A stretch of 64,000 nucleotides of DNA from Branchiostoma belcheri (GCF_001625305.1 NW_017803157.1:3849655-3913654), one strand, 5' to 3'. Positions 1 through 11,702 are shown, counted from the first letter of the stretch. The notes: generated by a model from the letters alone, not told the origin. Made by a program: numbers and translations.

Positions 1-21
1 AGAATTCATGAATACATGTAC

Positions 22-221
22 TAGCCTCCGTAGCAGGCTTATAGAACTGGGAGTTTGGTGGTCTTCAGCTGTTGCTGATTTAATAGCCCAGTTCAAAAAC
101 GGTGGTAATTCAACCAGGCCGGCCATGTTGTCTATATGCAATCAGAAAATAGCACATAAAAGCTGCCAAAGACCCTGAAGACCCCCCAAAAACCCCAGTT
201 TTTGGCATGCTATGGAGGCTA
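22..221 (+). mobile_element. Family A MITE, ~200 bp
   Basis: A short non-coding element starting TAGCCTCCGTAGCAGGC and ending GCATGCTATGGAGGCTA, with imperfect terminal inverted repeats that continue into an AACTGGGG-type stretch on both sides. Seven other copies occur in the window. The flanks carry a 12-bp direct repeat, CATGAATACATG, at 7-18 and 222-233, slightly offset from the element end. No coding capacity; mobilisation must have been in trans. Confidence 0.75.
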
Positions 222-784
222 CATGAATACATGCCGCTACGCAAGTTCAATGTCATTACGCTCTTTCCTGTCATTTCAGAATAAAGCCTGACAAATGATG
301 ATGCTGGGACTTTAATTGTCTGTACTGCAGCTGATCAGAGTTACAAATGAATGATCATTTCCATGTTAATTGTTCGTGTGGATGGGTGGCAGGTGGTACA
401 GTATAGGGGGTGGAGGAGGGGTGGGGGAAAGGGTGAATTTCCGAACAGGATACATTCTGTATCTAGATGGTCTGTAATTGTTTTTTTTTATCAGGCCAAA
501 TCAGATCTTTATTTGTTGGTTACATAGTATATCATTATAATACCCTATCCCATATCGTATATCATTATAATACCCGTATATCATATATATAATAATACCC
601 TATACCCTAGACGCACACTCTTGTATTAGGTTAGCCTTATGAAATTGTGGTTATCTACTAGTAGAAGTTATTATCATTAATAATTTCAAAAAGATGCAAT
701 GAATAACTAACAAGCTTTGCTTGTGTCCATATTTTCTGTTTATAGAGATATTGATTTTTTTTCTTATAAGGTTACACTTAGTGT
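222..784. other. No gene seen; AT-rich short repeats at 510-605
   Basis: No coding signal. Positions about 525-605 hold three imperfect copies of an AT-rich motif around CATTATAATACCC. The rest looks like unique intergenic sequence. Confidence 0.5.
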
Positions 785-873
785 AATTCTTTGCTTTAGA
801 ATGTCAGAGAATCAAGAAAATTAAATAGTCTATTTAATTTTCTTGATTCTCTGACATTCTAAAGCAAAGAATT
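785..873. repeat. Perfect 89-bp inverted repeat (hairpin)
   Basis: Two 43-bp arms, the left one beginning AATTCTTTGCTTTAGAATG, are exact reverse complements separated by only GTC. There are no mismatches over the whole palindrome. A transcript would form a long uninterrupted stem. It could be a young foldback insertion or a long-stem small-RNA precursor. No matching copy was noticed elsewhere in the window. Confidence 0.9.
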
Positions 874-1654
874 TAGCAAAAGAACAAGTTGACAATATAG
901 CAGTAACGATCATTGTTAAATTTCCGTTTATATACTAAAAAGAAATTTAATATATTACTACCGATAATCATCAAGTTTCAATAACTTACAGCAATACCTA
1001 CAATTACAATGTACTACTATTGAGAGTTGTGCTGTTCACACAAGTAAGGGTCAAGTTTATTTTACAAATGTGTTGATAAAAATTCTAAACAAGTTTTCAG
1101 AATTCTACAAGATTGGAATGTTGACCTTGGCTTAGAGGCGTTGACCTTGTGGGTTCTAATCTGCAAACCTTGTTTGGAACTTTTCATCAGAACATTGACA
1201 AGTGCTGCTGCACCTGTTCATTGGTAATGGCACGCACCAATTGGATTGTGGAGGATCTGGTGGGGGCTTCAAACATTTTATTTTTCAGTATTACTCACTG
1301 CTTTACAAACTTTAAATTTAAAGCCATATGTTGTTTTCTCAACATTAAAAGATCCTAAAATTACAAAATTTCACATCCTAACTTTTGTTTATCATATGTA
1401 TGAACTTTCACTATACAATGTATTTTTATTCAATATGCAAAAAAAGGAAGTTTGAAAAGACTAGTGTTGACAAAGTAGCAAGTTAGTGATAAAATTTTAA
1501 CACCAAAGATTAAACTGAAGCAAGCATTTTCTGCTTGTCTCTAATGTTCAAACAGGTGTCCAAGAAAACCCTAGGAGTAGCCTCGCCAGGACTAAAGGCC
1601 ATTACCTTGGATTGGATTGACGTTGCCCAACAAGTTCGCAGATTGGGTCCAAAT
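874..1654. other. No gene seen
   Basis: AT-rich unique sequence. Short open frames at about 1149-1455 have no recognisable domain and look like chance. Confidence 0.4.
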
Positions 1655-1854
1655 GAGTCTCCACCAGACTCCTTTGCAGACTGAATAAATAGTAGAAATC
1701 GGCCTAAAAAGAATGTAGCTGGCCAGAGGAGTTAGCCGGCCATAGAGGGTCCAGTCTGCCTGCATTTGGCCAGCCAACTCCCCTGGCCTGCTACATTCTT
1801 TTTAGGCCGATTTCTACTATTTGTTCAGCCTGAAAAGGAGTCTGGTGGAGACTA
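1655..1854. mobile_element. Family B MITE, copy 1
   Basis: Long inverted repeats: the left arm begins at AGTCTCCACCAGACTCC and its complement ends at GGAGACTA. Both arms contain GAAATCGGCCTAAAAAG, around a centre rich in GGCCAGAGGAGTTAGCCGGCC. The left terminal TA has changed to GA and no clean target duplication is visible, so this copy is somewhat decayed. Confidence 0.75.
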
Positions 1855-1970
1855 GTTTGGATGAGTCAGGTCTAGAGAGCCGAACATTGCGACAAAGCTC
1901 GGGATCCAAATCAAGGTTGCATGGCAGAAGAGGGTCGTAAAAATCAATCAGTTGATTGGGATGTCAAGCC

Positions 1971-2970
1971 TGACTCATCGTGGTATAAAATATCTTAATT
2001 TTACCCATCATTAAAGATCCTAATTATATAATTATGGTGCCAAAACATGACAAATTTTCCATGAAAACATCTACAACCGATGACCTAAACATTGACTTAT
2101 AACTTAGTATTACTAAGTGGAATCAACAGGTCTGAATCATCGTGGTATAAAATATCTTAATTCTACCCTTCATTAAAGATCCTAATTATATAATTATGGT
2201 GCCAAAACAAGAAAAAATTTTCCACAACAACATCTACAGCCGATGACCAAAACATTGACTTATTTCTATAATTGTTTCAGTGGAATCGGCAGGGTCTGAA
2301 TCATTCTGGTATAAAATATCTTAATTTTCCCCTCATTTAAGATCCTAATTATATAATTATGGTGCCAAAACATGACAAACTTAACAAAAGACATCTACAA
2401 CCAATGACCAAAACATTGACTTATTTTTATAATTATCATTTCAGTCAGTAAGTGGAATCAGCAGGTTGAATCATTCTGGTATAAAATATCTTAATTCTAC
2501 CCCTCATTAAAGATCCTAATTATATAATTATGGTGCCAAAACATGACAAACTTTAAAAAAGACATCATGAACCAATGACCAAACCATTGACTTATTTTTA
2601 TAATTGTTTCAGTGGAATCGGCAGGTCTGAATCACTGTCGTATATGAAATATCTTAATTATACCCCTCATTAAAGATACTAATTATATAATTATGGTGCC
2701 AAAACATGACAAATTTTTTAAAAAGATATCATGACCCAATGACCAAAACATTGACTTATTTTTTTAATTATTGTTTCAGTTAATTGGCAGCTTGAATCAT
2801 TCTGGTATAAAATATCGTAATTTTCCCCCTCATTAAAGATCCTTATTATATAATTATGGTGCCAAAACATGACAAACTTAAAAAAAAGACATCATGAACC
2901 AATGACCAATACATTGACTTATTTTTATAATTATTGTTTCAGCCAGTTAGTGGAATTGGCAGTTCTGAAT
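1971..2970. repeat. Tandem array, ~162-170 bp unit, six copies
   Basis: The landmark TGGTATAAAATATC recurs at 1981, 2143, 2307, 2477, about 2638 and 2803, so the unit is 161-170 bp. Each unit also carries the near-palindrome ATTATATAATTAT followed by GGTGCCAAAACA. The last unit runs into unique sequence near 2970. This is satellite-like DNA without coding potential. Confidence 0.9.
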
Positions 2971-3257
2971 ATATTTGTCTCTGAAAAATATTTGTCTCTT
3001 TGGCCAATTGCTACTCTCTCTAGCTGCTTCCTGAAGCCTGATAGAAGCCTGGTACTGAGGCTTTAGATACTGTCAAATCTGTACTATGGTATAGTGACTG
3101 CAGGGCCACTGTGGCTAATCTCCAAGCAGATCATACGGTGGCAAGGTGGTATCCATTGGCCAGAGGAGTGTCCATAAGCCACCGAAGTTAGTTGGGTGGC
3201 CAATCGATAATTGTCTGGCCAATTTGATACTGTGTTTTGCAGCATTTCAAATCATTT
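2971..3257. other. No gene seen; fragments of TAG...CTA-type element
   Basis: Contains GGCCAGAGGAGTG and a loosely complementary partner around 3130-3230, resembling a decayed family B or D interior. No coding signal. Confidence 0.3.
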
Positions 3258-4000
3258 TGGGTATTCGAATCAACCTATCTGAAGCCTGGTAGAGGCTACA
3301 TGTATGTATCTGATCTAATGACAGAAATCTATAAGAATTGATCTATCTTTGATGAAGCCTGGTAGAGGCTATGTATCTGATCTAATGAGAGAAATCTATA
3401 AGAGTTAATCTGTCCTATCCAAAGCCTGGTAGAGGCTATTCAAATCAACCTATCTGAAGCCTTGTAGAGGCTACATGCATGTATCTGATCTAATGAGAGA
3501 AATCTATAAGAATTGATCTGTCCTATTCAAAGCCTGGTAGAGGCTATTAAAATCAACCTATCTGAAGCCTGGTAGAGGCTATTTGAATCAACCTATCCGA
3601 AGCCTGGTAGAGGCTATATGTATGTACATGTATGTGATTTAATGACAGAAATCTATAAGAATTGATCTATCCTTGATGAGCCTGGTAGAGACTATGTATC
3701 TGATCTAATGAGAGCAATCTTGAAGAGCTGATCTGTCCTATCCAAAGCCTGGTAGAGGCTATTTGAATCAACCTATCCGAAGCCTGGTAGAGGCTACATG
3801 TATGTATCTGATGTATGTATCTAACGAGAGAAATCTATGAGAATTGATCTACCCTTGATGAAGCCTGGTAGAGGCTACATGTATGTATCTGATCCATTGA
3901 GAGAAATCTATTATCAAACTGCATGTCCGAAGCCTGTTAGAGGCTATGTACTAGTATCTGATTTAATGACAGAAATCTATAAGAATTGATCTATCCTTGA
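3258..4000. repeat. Complex tandem array built on GAAGCCTGGTAGAGGCTA
   Basis: About ten copies of AAGCCTGGTAGAGGCTA separated by two kinds of spacer. One is a short stretch around TCAACCTATC. The other is a longer stretch containing ATGTATCTGATCTAATGAGA and GAAATCTATAAGAATTGATC. The repeated core equals the right terminal repeat of family D elements (33917-34126, 43830-44047). The array therefore looks like amplification of a transposon end together with its flank. Confidence 0.85.
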
Positions 4001-4210
4001 TGAAGGCTGGCTGTCTCATCATCAGTGGAGGCCCGTGGGCCCATAGTTCATGCCGGGGTCAAACTTTATTGAAACATTACACAAACGTCCATCAGAAGTT
4101 TATCAGCTCCCTAAATAAGATGTCAGTCACGGAGGCGGCAGAAAAAACGCTGTTTTCTGGTTCACACTTCAGTCATAATGTTTACCTTCGCAGAAGGAAA
4201 ACATGAAAAA

Positions 4211-4890
4211 ACTAGAGAAGTAACATTTGCAAAGCAAATGCATAATGTTTACCTTCGGACATGGTCTGCCCTGTTAATTTTTACTCAAACATATTCACAT
4301 ACATGTACTACGAGTATATGGTGACAGGAGCAGAGCAGACCATGAAGTTTGCAACATTATGTAACCCAACACCAATCACCATGGTGACAGACGTCAACAA
4401 ATCATGTTATTGGCCAGGTCAGAGGTTAGTGTTTGGAGAAGAAGAAGAGGAAATTGAGTAAAAACAATATGTTTTCCTTCGGTAAACATAAATATTGGCT
4501 AAAACTTTTGGTCCAACACGGTCTACTGAGGAAGACCAGAGTGACTGGTCGAAAGCTTTAGGCGAGAGAACATTTTGTGCTGGACCAAAAGTTTTAACTT
4601 TAAACAAAAAATATTGTTTATTGTTTATGCTCATGATCAGTTTCTTCTTCTCCAAACAAATAAAGTCAATGACCTGGACCAGACATCTGTCACCATGATC
4701 ACTGGTGCTGTAGCAACACCCTGTGGTGTTGGGTTACGTTATGTAGCTGAACAGAGTTGGAAAGCCTTCTCACCATACATATAAATGTATCTGACTTTGA
4801 GTAAGAATAAACAGTGCAGTACTTTGTAGGGTTAGACCATGTGAAGCTAAACATAATGCATAATTGCTTTGCAAATGTTACCTTTCTAGT
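4211..4890. mobile_element. Foldback-type element, ACTAG...CTAGT, 680 bp
   Basis: Terminal inverted repeats: the left end contains GTAACATTTGCAAAGCA then ATGCATAATGTTTACC, and the complement closes the element at 4890. Interior segments also pair, for example GGACATGGTCTG with its complement. A shorter relative lies at 51772-52032 inside STPG2 intron 6. A separate hairpin is nested at 4500-4597. Not coding. Confidence 0.65.
4500..4597. mobile_element. Nested hairpin with AAAACTTTTGGTCCA arms
   Basis: AAAACTTTTGGTCCA and its exact complement bracket a ~65-bp interior with GAGTGACTGGTCGAAAGCT. That interior motif recurs at 28980 and 29117. The GTCGAAAGCT stretch next to a stem resembles terminal parts of Penelope-like elements, but the assignment is tentative. 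Confidence 0.45.
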
Positions 4891-5599
4891 TTTAATAGCA
4901 TTTTTAGAAGTTTCAGCAACTTCTGTAAACTGCGACAGGACGACAGGACCTAATACCAAAGAGGTTCCAAAAAAGAGATAACCTTCTTGCTGATACAGAA
5001 AGTTCCAACTAATGTCATTTGGAAAAAGAAATCAGCTCAGAGGCTAGTTGGCACATCATTTCCGGCAAATCAAGTTTATTGCAGGCGAATGGCCTCTGCA
5101 AACCTGATTACCTGATGGTCCAAAGTGTCCAGTTTGGTGGAAGGGGTCATCAGCCTTGGAATATTAGAGGACCCTAAGGCCACAACAAGTAAATTTTATG
5201 AATGGCATCCTCCGCAGACCCCAAATCTGATGCGAGCGGGCGGAAAAAAAACAAGGCGGGCCGAAAAAAAAAGGTACCTACAATTTAAAATTTTGACTCA
5301 ATCATTGTACAAATGGTTTTTATTCAATGGGAACATCACATATACACAGCCAGCATCACATATCACTGCATCAAAGTAAGAAACAAAACATTAAATCAGA
5401 GCCTTTTCTTGTCTCCTCTCTTCATAGTTATCTGCCACCCACCTTCCGGAATGGCAACAGACATATTTACAATTTTGGGCATGTTGACCACTGTCAGAAG
5501 GCAACAAAATTTCTTCTTTTTTTTTCCAAAATCAGGTGAAAATTAATGCGCGCTGATGTCATCCATAAAAATTACTTGCTGTGGCCTAAGTGGGAATAG
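4891..5599. other. No gene seen
   Basis: No recognised gene. A stretch around 5122-5162 (CCAGTTTGGTGGAAGGG) is repeated at 5711-5745. Confidence 0.35.
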
Positions 5600-5840
5600 C
5601 TTTAATACCTCTCGAAGCAGAACCCTACAACATCAAGAATTCTGCTGAACACTAACAGCTTTTTGCATTCTTACTGTTGAACTTTCTAGAATATATCTAA
5701 TGGTCCTGAGTGTCCAGTTTGGTGGAAGGGTCATCAGCCTTGGATGAGAATAGCAGAACCGTACTACATCAACAATTCTGCTGAACCTTTCAGGTTTTTG
5801 CCTTCTTCCTGTTCAACTTTTCAAAAATGTCTAACAGAAT
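5600..5840. repeat. Diverged tandem duplication, ~130-bp unit
   Basis: The stretch with ATCAAGAATTCTGCTGAAC (about 5614-5702) is repeated with substitutions as ATCAACAATTCTGCTGAAC (about 5747-5834). The intervening part repeats the TTTGGTGGAAGGGTCATCAG motif seen at 5130. Non-coding. Confidence 0.6.
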
Positions 5841-6232
5841 GTCTAACTGAAATTAGCATGGCACAATTTTATTTGACGGTATGCCGGGGCTCCCATACTC
5901 GCTCCCTAAGAAATAGTTCTGAGTGAGTGATTATAGGAGCCCTGGCTAACCTGAAATTGCATCAGATGCTCTTAACTGCTTCCTGACCACCCTGGATGTA
6001 AGGATTTATTGTTGGTGTCACTCTGAAGAGCAGAACTCAAACTCCCAAACAGAACAATTAATGCCGTTCCGCGCCGTCTACGTTGCTATGTACCGATCGA
6101 TAAGCTATCTCTGCGACGCCGCGGGTCCTGGCCTGGATTGGTCCGCAAACAACATTCCCTCCGACTTGGCGGCCTTTCAAGCATGTTGACTTTCATACTA
6201 CATGCAGGGCTCTAACCAGCACCGGTTTTTCT
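5841..6232. other. No gene seen
   Basis: Mixed composition with a GC-richer stretch at about 6060-6170. No coding or RNA signal recognised. Confidence 0.3.
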
Positions 6233-6445
6233 TAGTCTCCACCAGACTTCTTTTGCGGGCTGAATAAATCGTAGAAATCGGCCTAAAAAGGGTATTAATT
6301 GGCCAGAGAAGGTAGCCGGCCAGAGAAGCTTCTCGGCAGGCAAATGGAGCTTCTCTGGCCGGCTATCTTCTCTGGCCAATTAATACTCTTTTTAGGCCGA
6401 TTTCTACGATTTATTCACCCCACAAAAGAAGTCTGGTGGAGACTA
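6233..6445. mobile_element. Family B MITE, copy 2, with 9-bp target duplication
   Basis: The element runs TAGTCTCCACCAGACTTC to GTCTGGTGGAGACTA with long complementary arms (GAAATCGGCCTAAAAAG). It is flanked by GGTTTTTCT (6224-6232) and GGTTTTTCC (6446-6454), a 9-bp target duplication with one mismatch. Non-autonomous. Confidence 0.85.
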
Positions 6446-6949
6446 GGTTTTTCCATCAATTGCAGTAACTTTGTGGTGTGTGACGGAAAATCTTTTAAAC
6501 CTGCAACCAAACGTTGATGGAAAAAATTGGCAAAAACCAAAACATCAGAAGGACCACCAAGAACCACTCTCAACCCCATGATTTGTCTCTCAAAGTGTGG
6601 AAAATTGAGTTTTCAAAGGCTTGAAAATACAAAATTTGTCCCTAGACTCCCCTAGGTTGCGAGAACTCTCTCCCCAATCATGAACCTAGGCTGACAGAAA
6701 AAGATTTCGAGCCAGCTAGAGCTTGGCGACAGGGGGGACAAGTCGGCCTTTCAAGCATGTTTGTCGTCTCCGTTGGGGGCCGACGGATTGTCAAGTTGTC
6801 TGGGCAAATGTAGGCTGGAGTGTTTGTCGACAAAAGGTCGCTTGCTCCGGTTACAAGGGTGACGTTTCTCAAGTCGTTTTTCTTCTCGAGTTGGAGTGTC
6901 CTGCAAACTTGAAGATGTAAGCGATAGAGAGAAAATAGCGTTTGCCAAA

Positions 6950-7110
6950 AAACAGTGACTCAAGGACCGAAGTGGAATGATTTTGGAAACGGTCAGACGT
7001 TTCAGCTAGTATCCACTAGCTTTCGTCACTGACACTTGAGAGTAGTCAGAAAATTAAGTACAACTATTGATTGATATGCATATAATTGAAGAGAACTTTT
7101 TTGAAAGTCC
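6950..7110. mobile_element. Family P fragment (Penelope-like terminal sequence)
   Basis: Contains GATTTTGGAAACGGTCAGAC, then the stem AGCTAGTATCCACTAGCTTT and TCGTCACTGAC. This is near-identical in layout to 43513-43700. The CTTTCGTC/ACTAGC stem with GAAACGTCTGAC resembles Penelope-like element ends known to me from other animals; that link is from memory. Confidence 0.5.
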
Positions 7111-9771
7111 AAATGGAAACAAAAGCTAGACATGCTTCACCCTAGACCTTAGCTCCTCCAGTGTTTTTGCTTTTAAGTGTCACTTTATTTCTGTGACTGC
7201 CAATTTAGATGGATGATATTTGCTTCTGAGATAGCCTATCTTATCAACGTTTCTTTTGTTGATTTTTTGTACATTTACATCCTGCAGGATTTAACTTTTA
7301 ACATTAACAAAGAACACTGCCAATGAATCATTTCTTTCTATGAATGGAGTGTCATTTGGGAATTTATTCTTTACATAGCTGATTTCCTCATGCTTAAAAC
7401 AAGATTTTGCAAAAGTTTAACAGTAAGTTAGAATTTGCTTGTTGAAGTGGACCATGCAACTTAGAAATCTTCAGTTCTTTGGTTTGCTCTACACAAACAA
7501 AAGATGACATTTTGACATGACTTGCTGACAGCTCCTAAATACTGTGTGTTTGCTACTCAGACATGTCACAGCCTGATAAAATCTATCTGCAGCAACAGTG
7601 TGGTTTTGTCTTACATACAATGTAATTTCAGGGCGGCAAAGCAAAAAATATTCTTACCACATTTTCATCATCATTTCATATACATGTATGTAGAGTTATG
7701 TTAGATAGAGGTTTGATCTCTTTTATATGACACTTTGTAGTTTTCGTTACACCTTGTTTTTCTGACAACAGCATCTAGGAAATCACAGTCAAACTTTTTT
7801 TTTCCTTCAGCTGCCTTCAAGGCATTTCTCTGAGACCCTCTATCAACAAAACTCTTCAACTCTGAAGTGTAGGTTAGGGTCAAGAGGAGGAAGAAAACTT
7901 TGTCTTTGAAGACAGTTCTTCAAAACTGAGAAGAAAGTTGACAAGTAGTTGGCACAACTTCGGGAGGATGTTGCTCAGGCCTCCATTAGAATTCTTCCTA
8001 TCTTCAAAGAAGTTTGAGTTTCCTGAAGAGTTGTTTCCAAGTTCTGGTTCATGATTTGGCCTTGAGTCAAAGGCTGTGATGTACAGTGTAGGTTGCTCAC
8101 AACATGCCAAACCATGAAACGAATTCAGGGAATGCTACGTATTCTGAGCCAGGATTCTTTCCCAAAGTTTCAACATGGTGTACTGTTAGTAACAGTCACC
8201 TACACTTTGCTAGCAAGTGAATTTTATGTTTTGTAAAGATACTTTAAATGACAATGACAATGAACTTTATTCTGTAGCTTGTTTCTGGTCTATTTCAAAT
8301 GGTTCGAATGCTTCAAGTATGAAATGATGACGAAAATGAGCTAAGAAATGGCAGTAATTGTCATTATCAGACAGATTTCCTCATCCAGACTATTTTTTTT
8401 TTGGTTTTGCTGCCCTGAAATTGCACTGGATGACTTTAATTTAAAGGAAAGCACCTGGAAATAGGTTTGATCTTGATGATATACTCAGGAATACTTTTGC
8501 TTGATTCTTCAAACCACAATACCAGTGTCCCTATTACTAGTATTAGTCCTTGACATTATGCCTAGTGTTAAGGGGTGTGTCTAGTTTTTCAGGTATTTTT
8601 TGTTCAGAGATGAAAGCACCTCCGAAGTTCTGTTTATGAATAACACAAGCCATTTAGATAAAGGAATTCCAACTTGCCAATTTTGTTTCAAACTAACATC
8701 AGTCTTGCTTGGCCCTTTGCGTTAAGAAGAATCACTGTTTTCGCATGAGGTTATAAAATACCATTTTGCAAACGAAGCTCCTACTAAATGTGAAAAAGCA
8801 CTTGTCAAAAGTGTTTTAAGCGTTAGCAAATTTTCCTGTTACCAAATTTCAGCCCTTGATAGTTTAAAAGCCCTATGATAAAGAGACAGAAAATCAACAC
8901 TTCAAATTTCGTCAGCAATTTTTCATGCATTGTTTGATAACTTCAGATTTCGTTGTCGGCAATTTTTCACACATTGTTTAGCGACCACAAGTAGAGTGAA
9001 TGAACAATGCTGTAATGTTGACTTTAGGAATGTCTTGTTCAGTTTGTGTAGTTCAGTTGATTTTCGAGGCCCATTTTTCGATCTCTACGTCACTAGGAGT
9101 TACTGTGACACATTAAAGTCATGCAGACGATCAACATCCTTCAGCAAAGCACAAACCAATTTCGGGACGCCTCACTTCTCTTCCTTAATAGGTTTATGCA
9201 TCTTCAAGAGGCAAGTTGTGCTTTGACAGGTTTTGATATTCGAAGATTTGAGAACGAAAAAAAAACATGTTTAGTATACTGTACCCTGTAACTAAGGATG
9301 TGCGAATGTCTAGTGTTATGACCAAAGCTATGGACAAGTTCGATTCTTGTCTGTAGAAAGACCTCAGACCAAACCACAGATTCTGAAGTATTTCTTACCA
9401 CACTGGAGCCAGAAAAGATAAGCCGAAAACTTTAAACATCTCCCACTTTGATTTAGAATTCTGCTTTTCCCACGTCGTCTCTACATGTAACTACTGAAGC
9501 CTTTTTTGCAAAAATGTTTTTTTTTGCATTGTGAAAATAGTGTTTGAAGAAATGATAAAGCTGTGAAAGGAAAAGAGAGGAGTGACAAAGAAAATGAAGG
9601 AGGGGAATAGAAACTACGACAGAAAAACTTAAAACATTAAGTCATTAAAAAGGATTAGCTAAATACACAAGTCTCGGACTCATAAGTCAAGTTCCTTCTG
9701 GGTGACTTTAAGAGCTTAGACTTAAGCAACACAATGGGACACTTTAAAGTGACCTCTGTTCATGTGACACC
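7111..9771. other. Long stretch without recognised gene
   Basis: AT-rich sequence with scattered short frames (for example 7880-8110 minus, 8930-9226 plus), none with a recognisable motif or plausible paired splice sites. A short AATGACAATGACAATG run occurs near 8250. Individual short exons could be missed. Confidence 0.35.
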
Positions 9772-9890
9772 GGTGATAAAGTGAGTGTGTAACAGACTTA
9801 GTAAAGTGATATTGCTCAGGCTAATCCTCGATCGGTAAATATTGGTCGCTTTTTACAGCAACTTGGCCCCCGACGGGCCAACCAACAATG
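9772..9890. repeat. Direct repeat, left of element S1
   Basis: About 119 bp, including GTGATAAAGTGAGTGTGTAA and ending ACCAACAATG. It is repeated with a few changes at 10102-10210. The two copies abut the two ends of element S1. Confidence 0.9.
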
Positions 9891-10101
9891 AGGGCCTGCA
9901 AGGGGGGGTAGTGATTACAAATTACGCAAAATTTTCGCCGCCTATTACGAATTACGTTAAAGTTTCAGAGCTGATTACGACTTTATGATTTGTGGCTAAT
10001 GTCCAATTACGAATTACGTTGACTTTTGCGGAGGCTGCCTACGAATTACGAAGTCTAAAACGACCTGATTGCGCCTTACGGAAAAGGGCTTGCAGGCCCT
10101 C
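9891..10101. mobile_element. Family S element, copy 1
   Basis: Ends AGGGCCTGCAAGGGG and CTTGCAGGCCCT, mutually inverted. The interior is about six degenerate ~30-bp units, each containing TTACGAATTACG or a close variant. It sits exactly between two copies of a ~110-119-bp host repeat. Non-coding. The superfamily is not one I recognise. Confidence 0.7.
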
Positions 10102-10210
10102 AGTGATAAAGTGAGTGTGTAACAGACTTAGTAAGTGATATTGCTCAGGCTAATCCACGATCGGTAAATATTGAGCACTTTTTTACGACAACTTGGCCCA
10201 ACCAACAATG
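10102..10210. repeat. Direct repeat, right of element S1
   Basis: Second copy of the 9772-9890 sequence. It starts immediately after the right end of S1 and ends ACCAACAATG. It differs by several substitutions and small indels. Confidence 0.9.
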
Positions 10211-10349
10211 CCCAAGTCCAAGATTAACGCACGCCACACAAGACAGAATCTTATTTCACCTCGAGAGGCAGACAATCTGAGTGGTTGTGTGCGCACTTCA
10301 GGGGTCTGAACAGTTTCAAAAGGGATTAACCCCCCAGTTGCTTACACAA

Positions 10350-10846
10350 TGGTGAGTGTCGCTGAGCATCGCCAGTCCAGCAAACATTCTTCTGGAGATG
10401 AGACGAACAGGTCCAAACCACCAGGGCCCAAATGTGGGAAACAATGGACGGTTGTTTGGGAATCCTAACTTTCAGATTAATTCATGATTGAATGGATGAA
10501 TGAATGAATGATTGAATGAAGGAATGAAAGAATGATTGTATGGACTGGATGAATGGATGGATGAATGAATGAAGAGTGAATGGACAGATAGGTGGTTGGG
10601 TTAATGTTTGGGATGGATGAATGGATGAATGGATGAATGAATGAATGAATGAATGAATGAATTCATGAATGAATGAATGAATGAATGAATGAATTAATTA
10701 ATTAATTAATTAATTATTGGCTGAGTGTCGCTGAGCATCGCCAGTCCAGCAAACATTCTTCTGGAGATGAGACGAACGGGTCCAAACCACCAGGGCCCAA
10801 AGGGACAGGCAGGCGTCTGGGTGGGAAACAATGGATAGTTGTTTGT
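10350..10846. repeat. Host duplication flanking a GAAT microsatellite
   Basis: The stretch starting GAGTGTCGCTGAGCATCGCC occurs at about 10352 and again at about 10724, each followed by GGGAAACAATGGA. Between the copies lies an expanded (GAAT)n/(GATG)n tract at about 10486-10710. Confidence 0.85.
10486..10710. repeat. (GAAT)n microsatellite with GGAT and TTAA variants
   Basis: Tetranucleotide array, mostly GAAT and GGAT, ending in a short (TTAA)n run. A second array of the same kind is at about 10915-11003. Confidence 0.95.
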
Positions 10847-11003
10847 GAAAACAAAAATTAATGAACTAAATAACTGAGTGAATGAATTAAAAAGGAAAGA
10901 AAAACAAAAACGAAAGAAATGGATGAATGAAAGAATGGATCGATGGACAAATGGAGTAAATGATGGATGGATGGTTGAATGAATGAATGAATGAATGAAT
11001 GAA

Positions 11004-11702
11004 GTGTCAAGTAAAACATTTTTGCAAAAAAGGCTTCAATAGATACATGTAGAGACAACATGAGAAAAGTTGACATTCAAATCTTTAAAAAACATCAAGA
11101 CTAAAATCCTTAGTAAAACAAAACTATTATCTGAAAGCATTGTCAGTGTCAAGTAGTATAACATAGAACTGATGGAAAGCAAATTATTTTCAAGCAAGAT
11201 TAGAAAAAAAGATATTTTCAGCATAAGTTTAACCTTAAATATATGAATGAATTGGAATCATCAATATATTATCCCTACCTCTCCACCAGCCTGACAAGGT
11301 AAGATTACAAGGAGACTTAAGTTTAATCCATGTTTATCTCACTTAATGCCGAGTAAATCTTCTTGTTTGATGTTTTACTGGTCTTAGTTTGTTTGGGATC
11401 ATTAAATGACAAGCAAGACAGTAAAGTGGTCTGTGGTGCCTTAGAATGTAAAGGCCATAAAATGTTCTTATCTCACAGTTTTACCACTGTTTGCCATTTG
11501 CCTTTATCTGATTTTTGATGAGAAAGCAAGCTACTACACGTTCATCATTTTTTCTTCCCTTCCCTGTCTCTTTCCTATATATAATTTTTTAAGTCTTCAA
11601 TACATCCCTTTTTACCCGAGGAAAAAGGAACTTGTGCGGTTGTGGTATAGTCAGTCTGACATTTCCTACCCCCCAGCAGAATGCTAACATCATTGACGTT
11701 AT
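11004..11702. other. No gene seen
   Basis: AT-rich. Minus-strand frames near 11036-11224 are low complexity and lack motifs. Confidence 0.35.

Noticed and set aside
22-221. Family A as a Tc1/mariner MITE with TA duplication
   Set aside because: Better copies (58121, 35224, 40710) show 9-bp flanking repeats outside TAG...CTA, so the TA belongs to the element ends.
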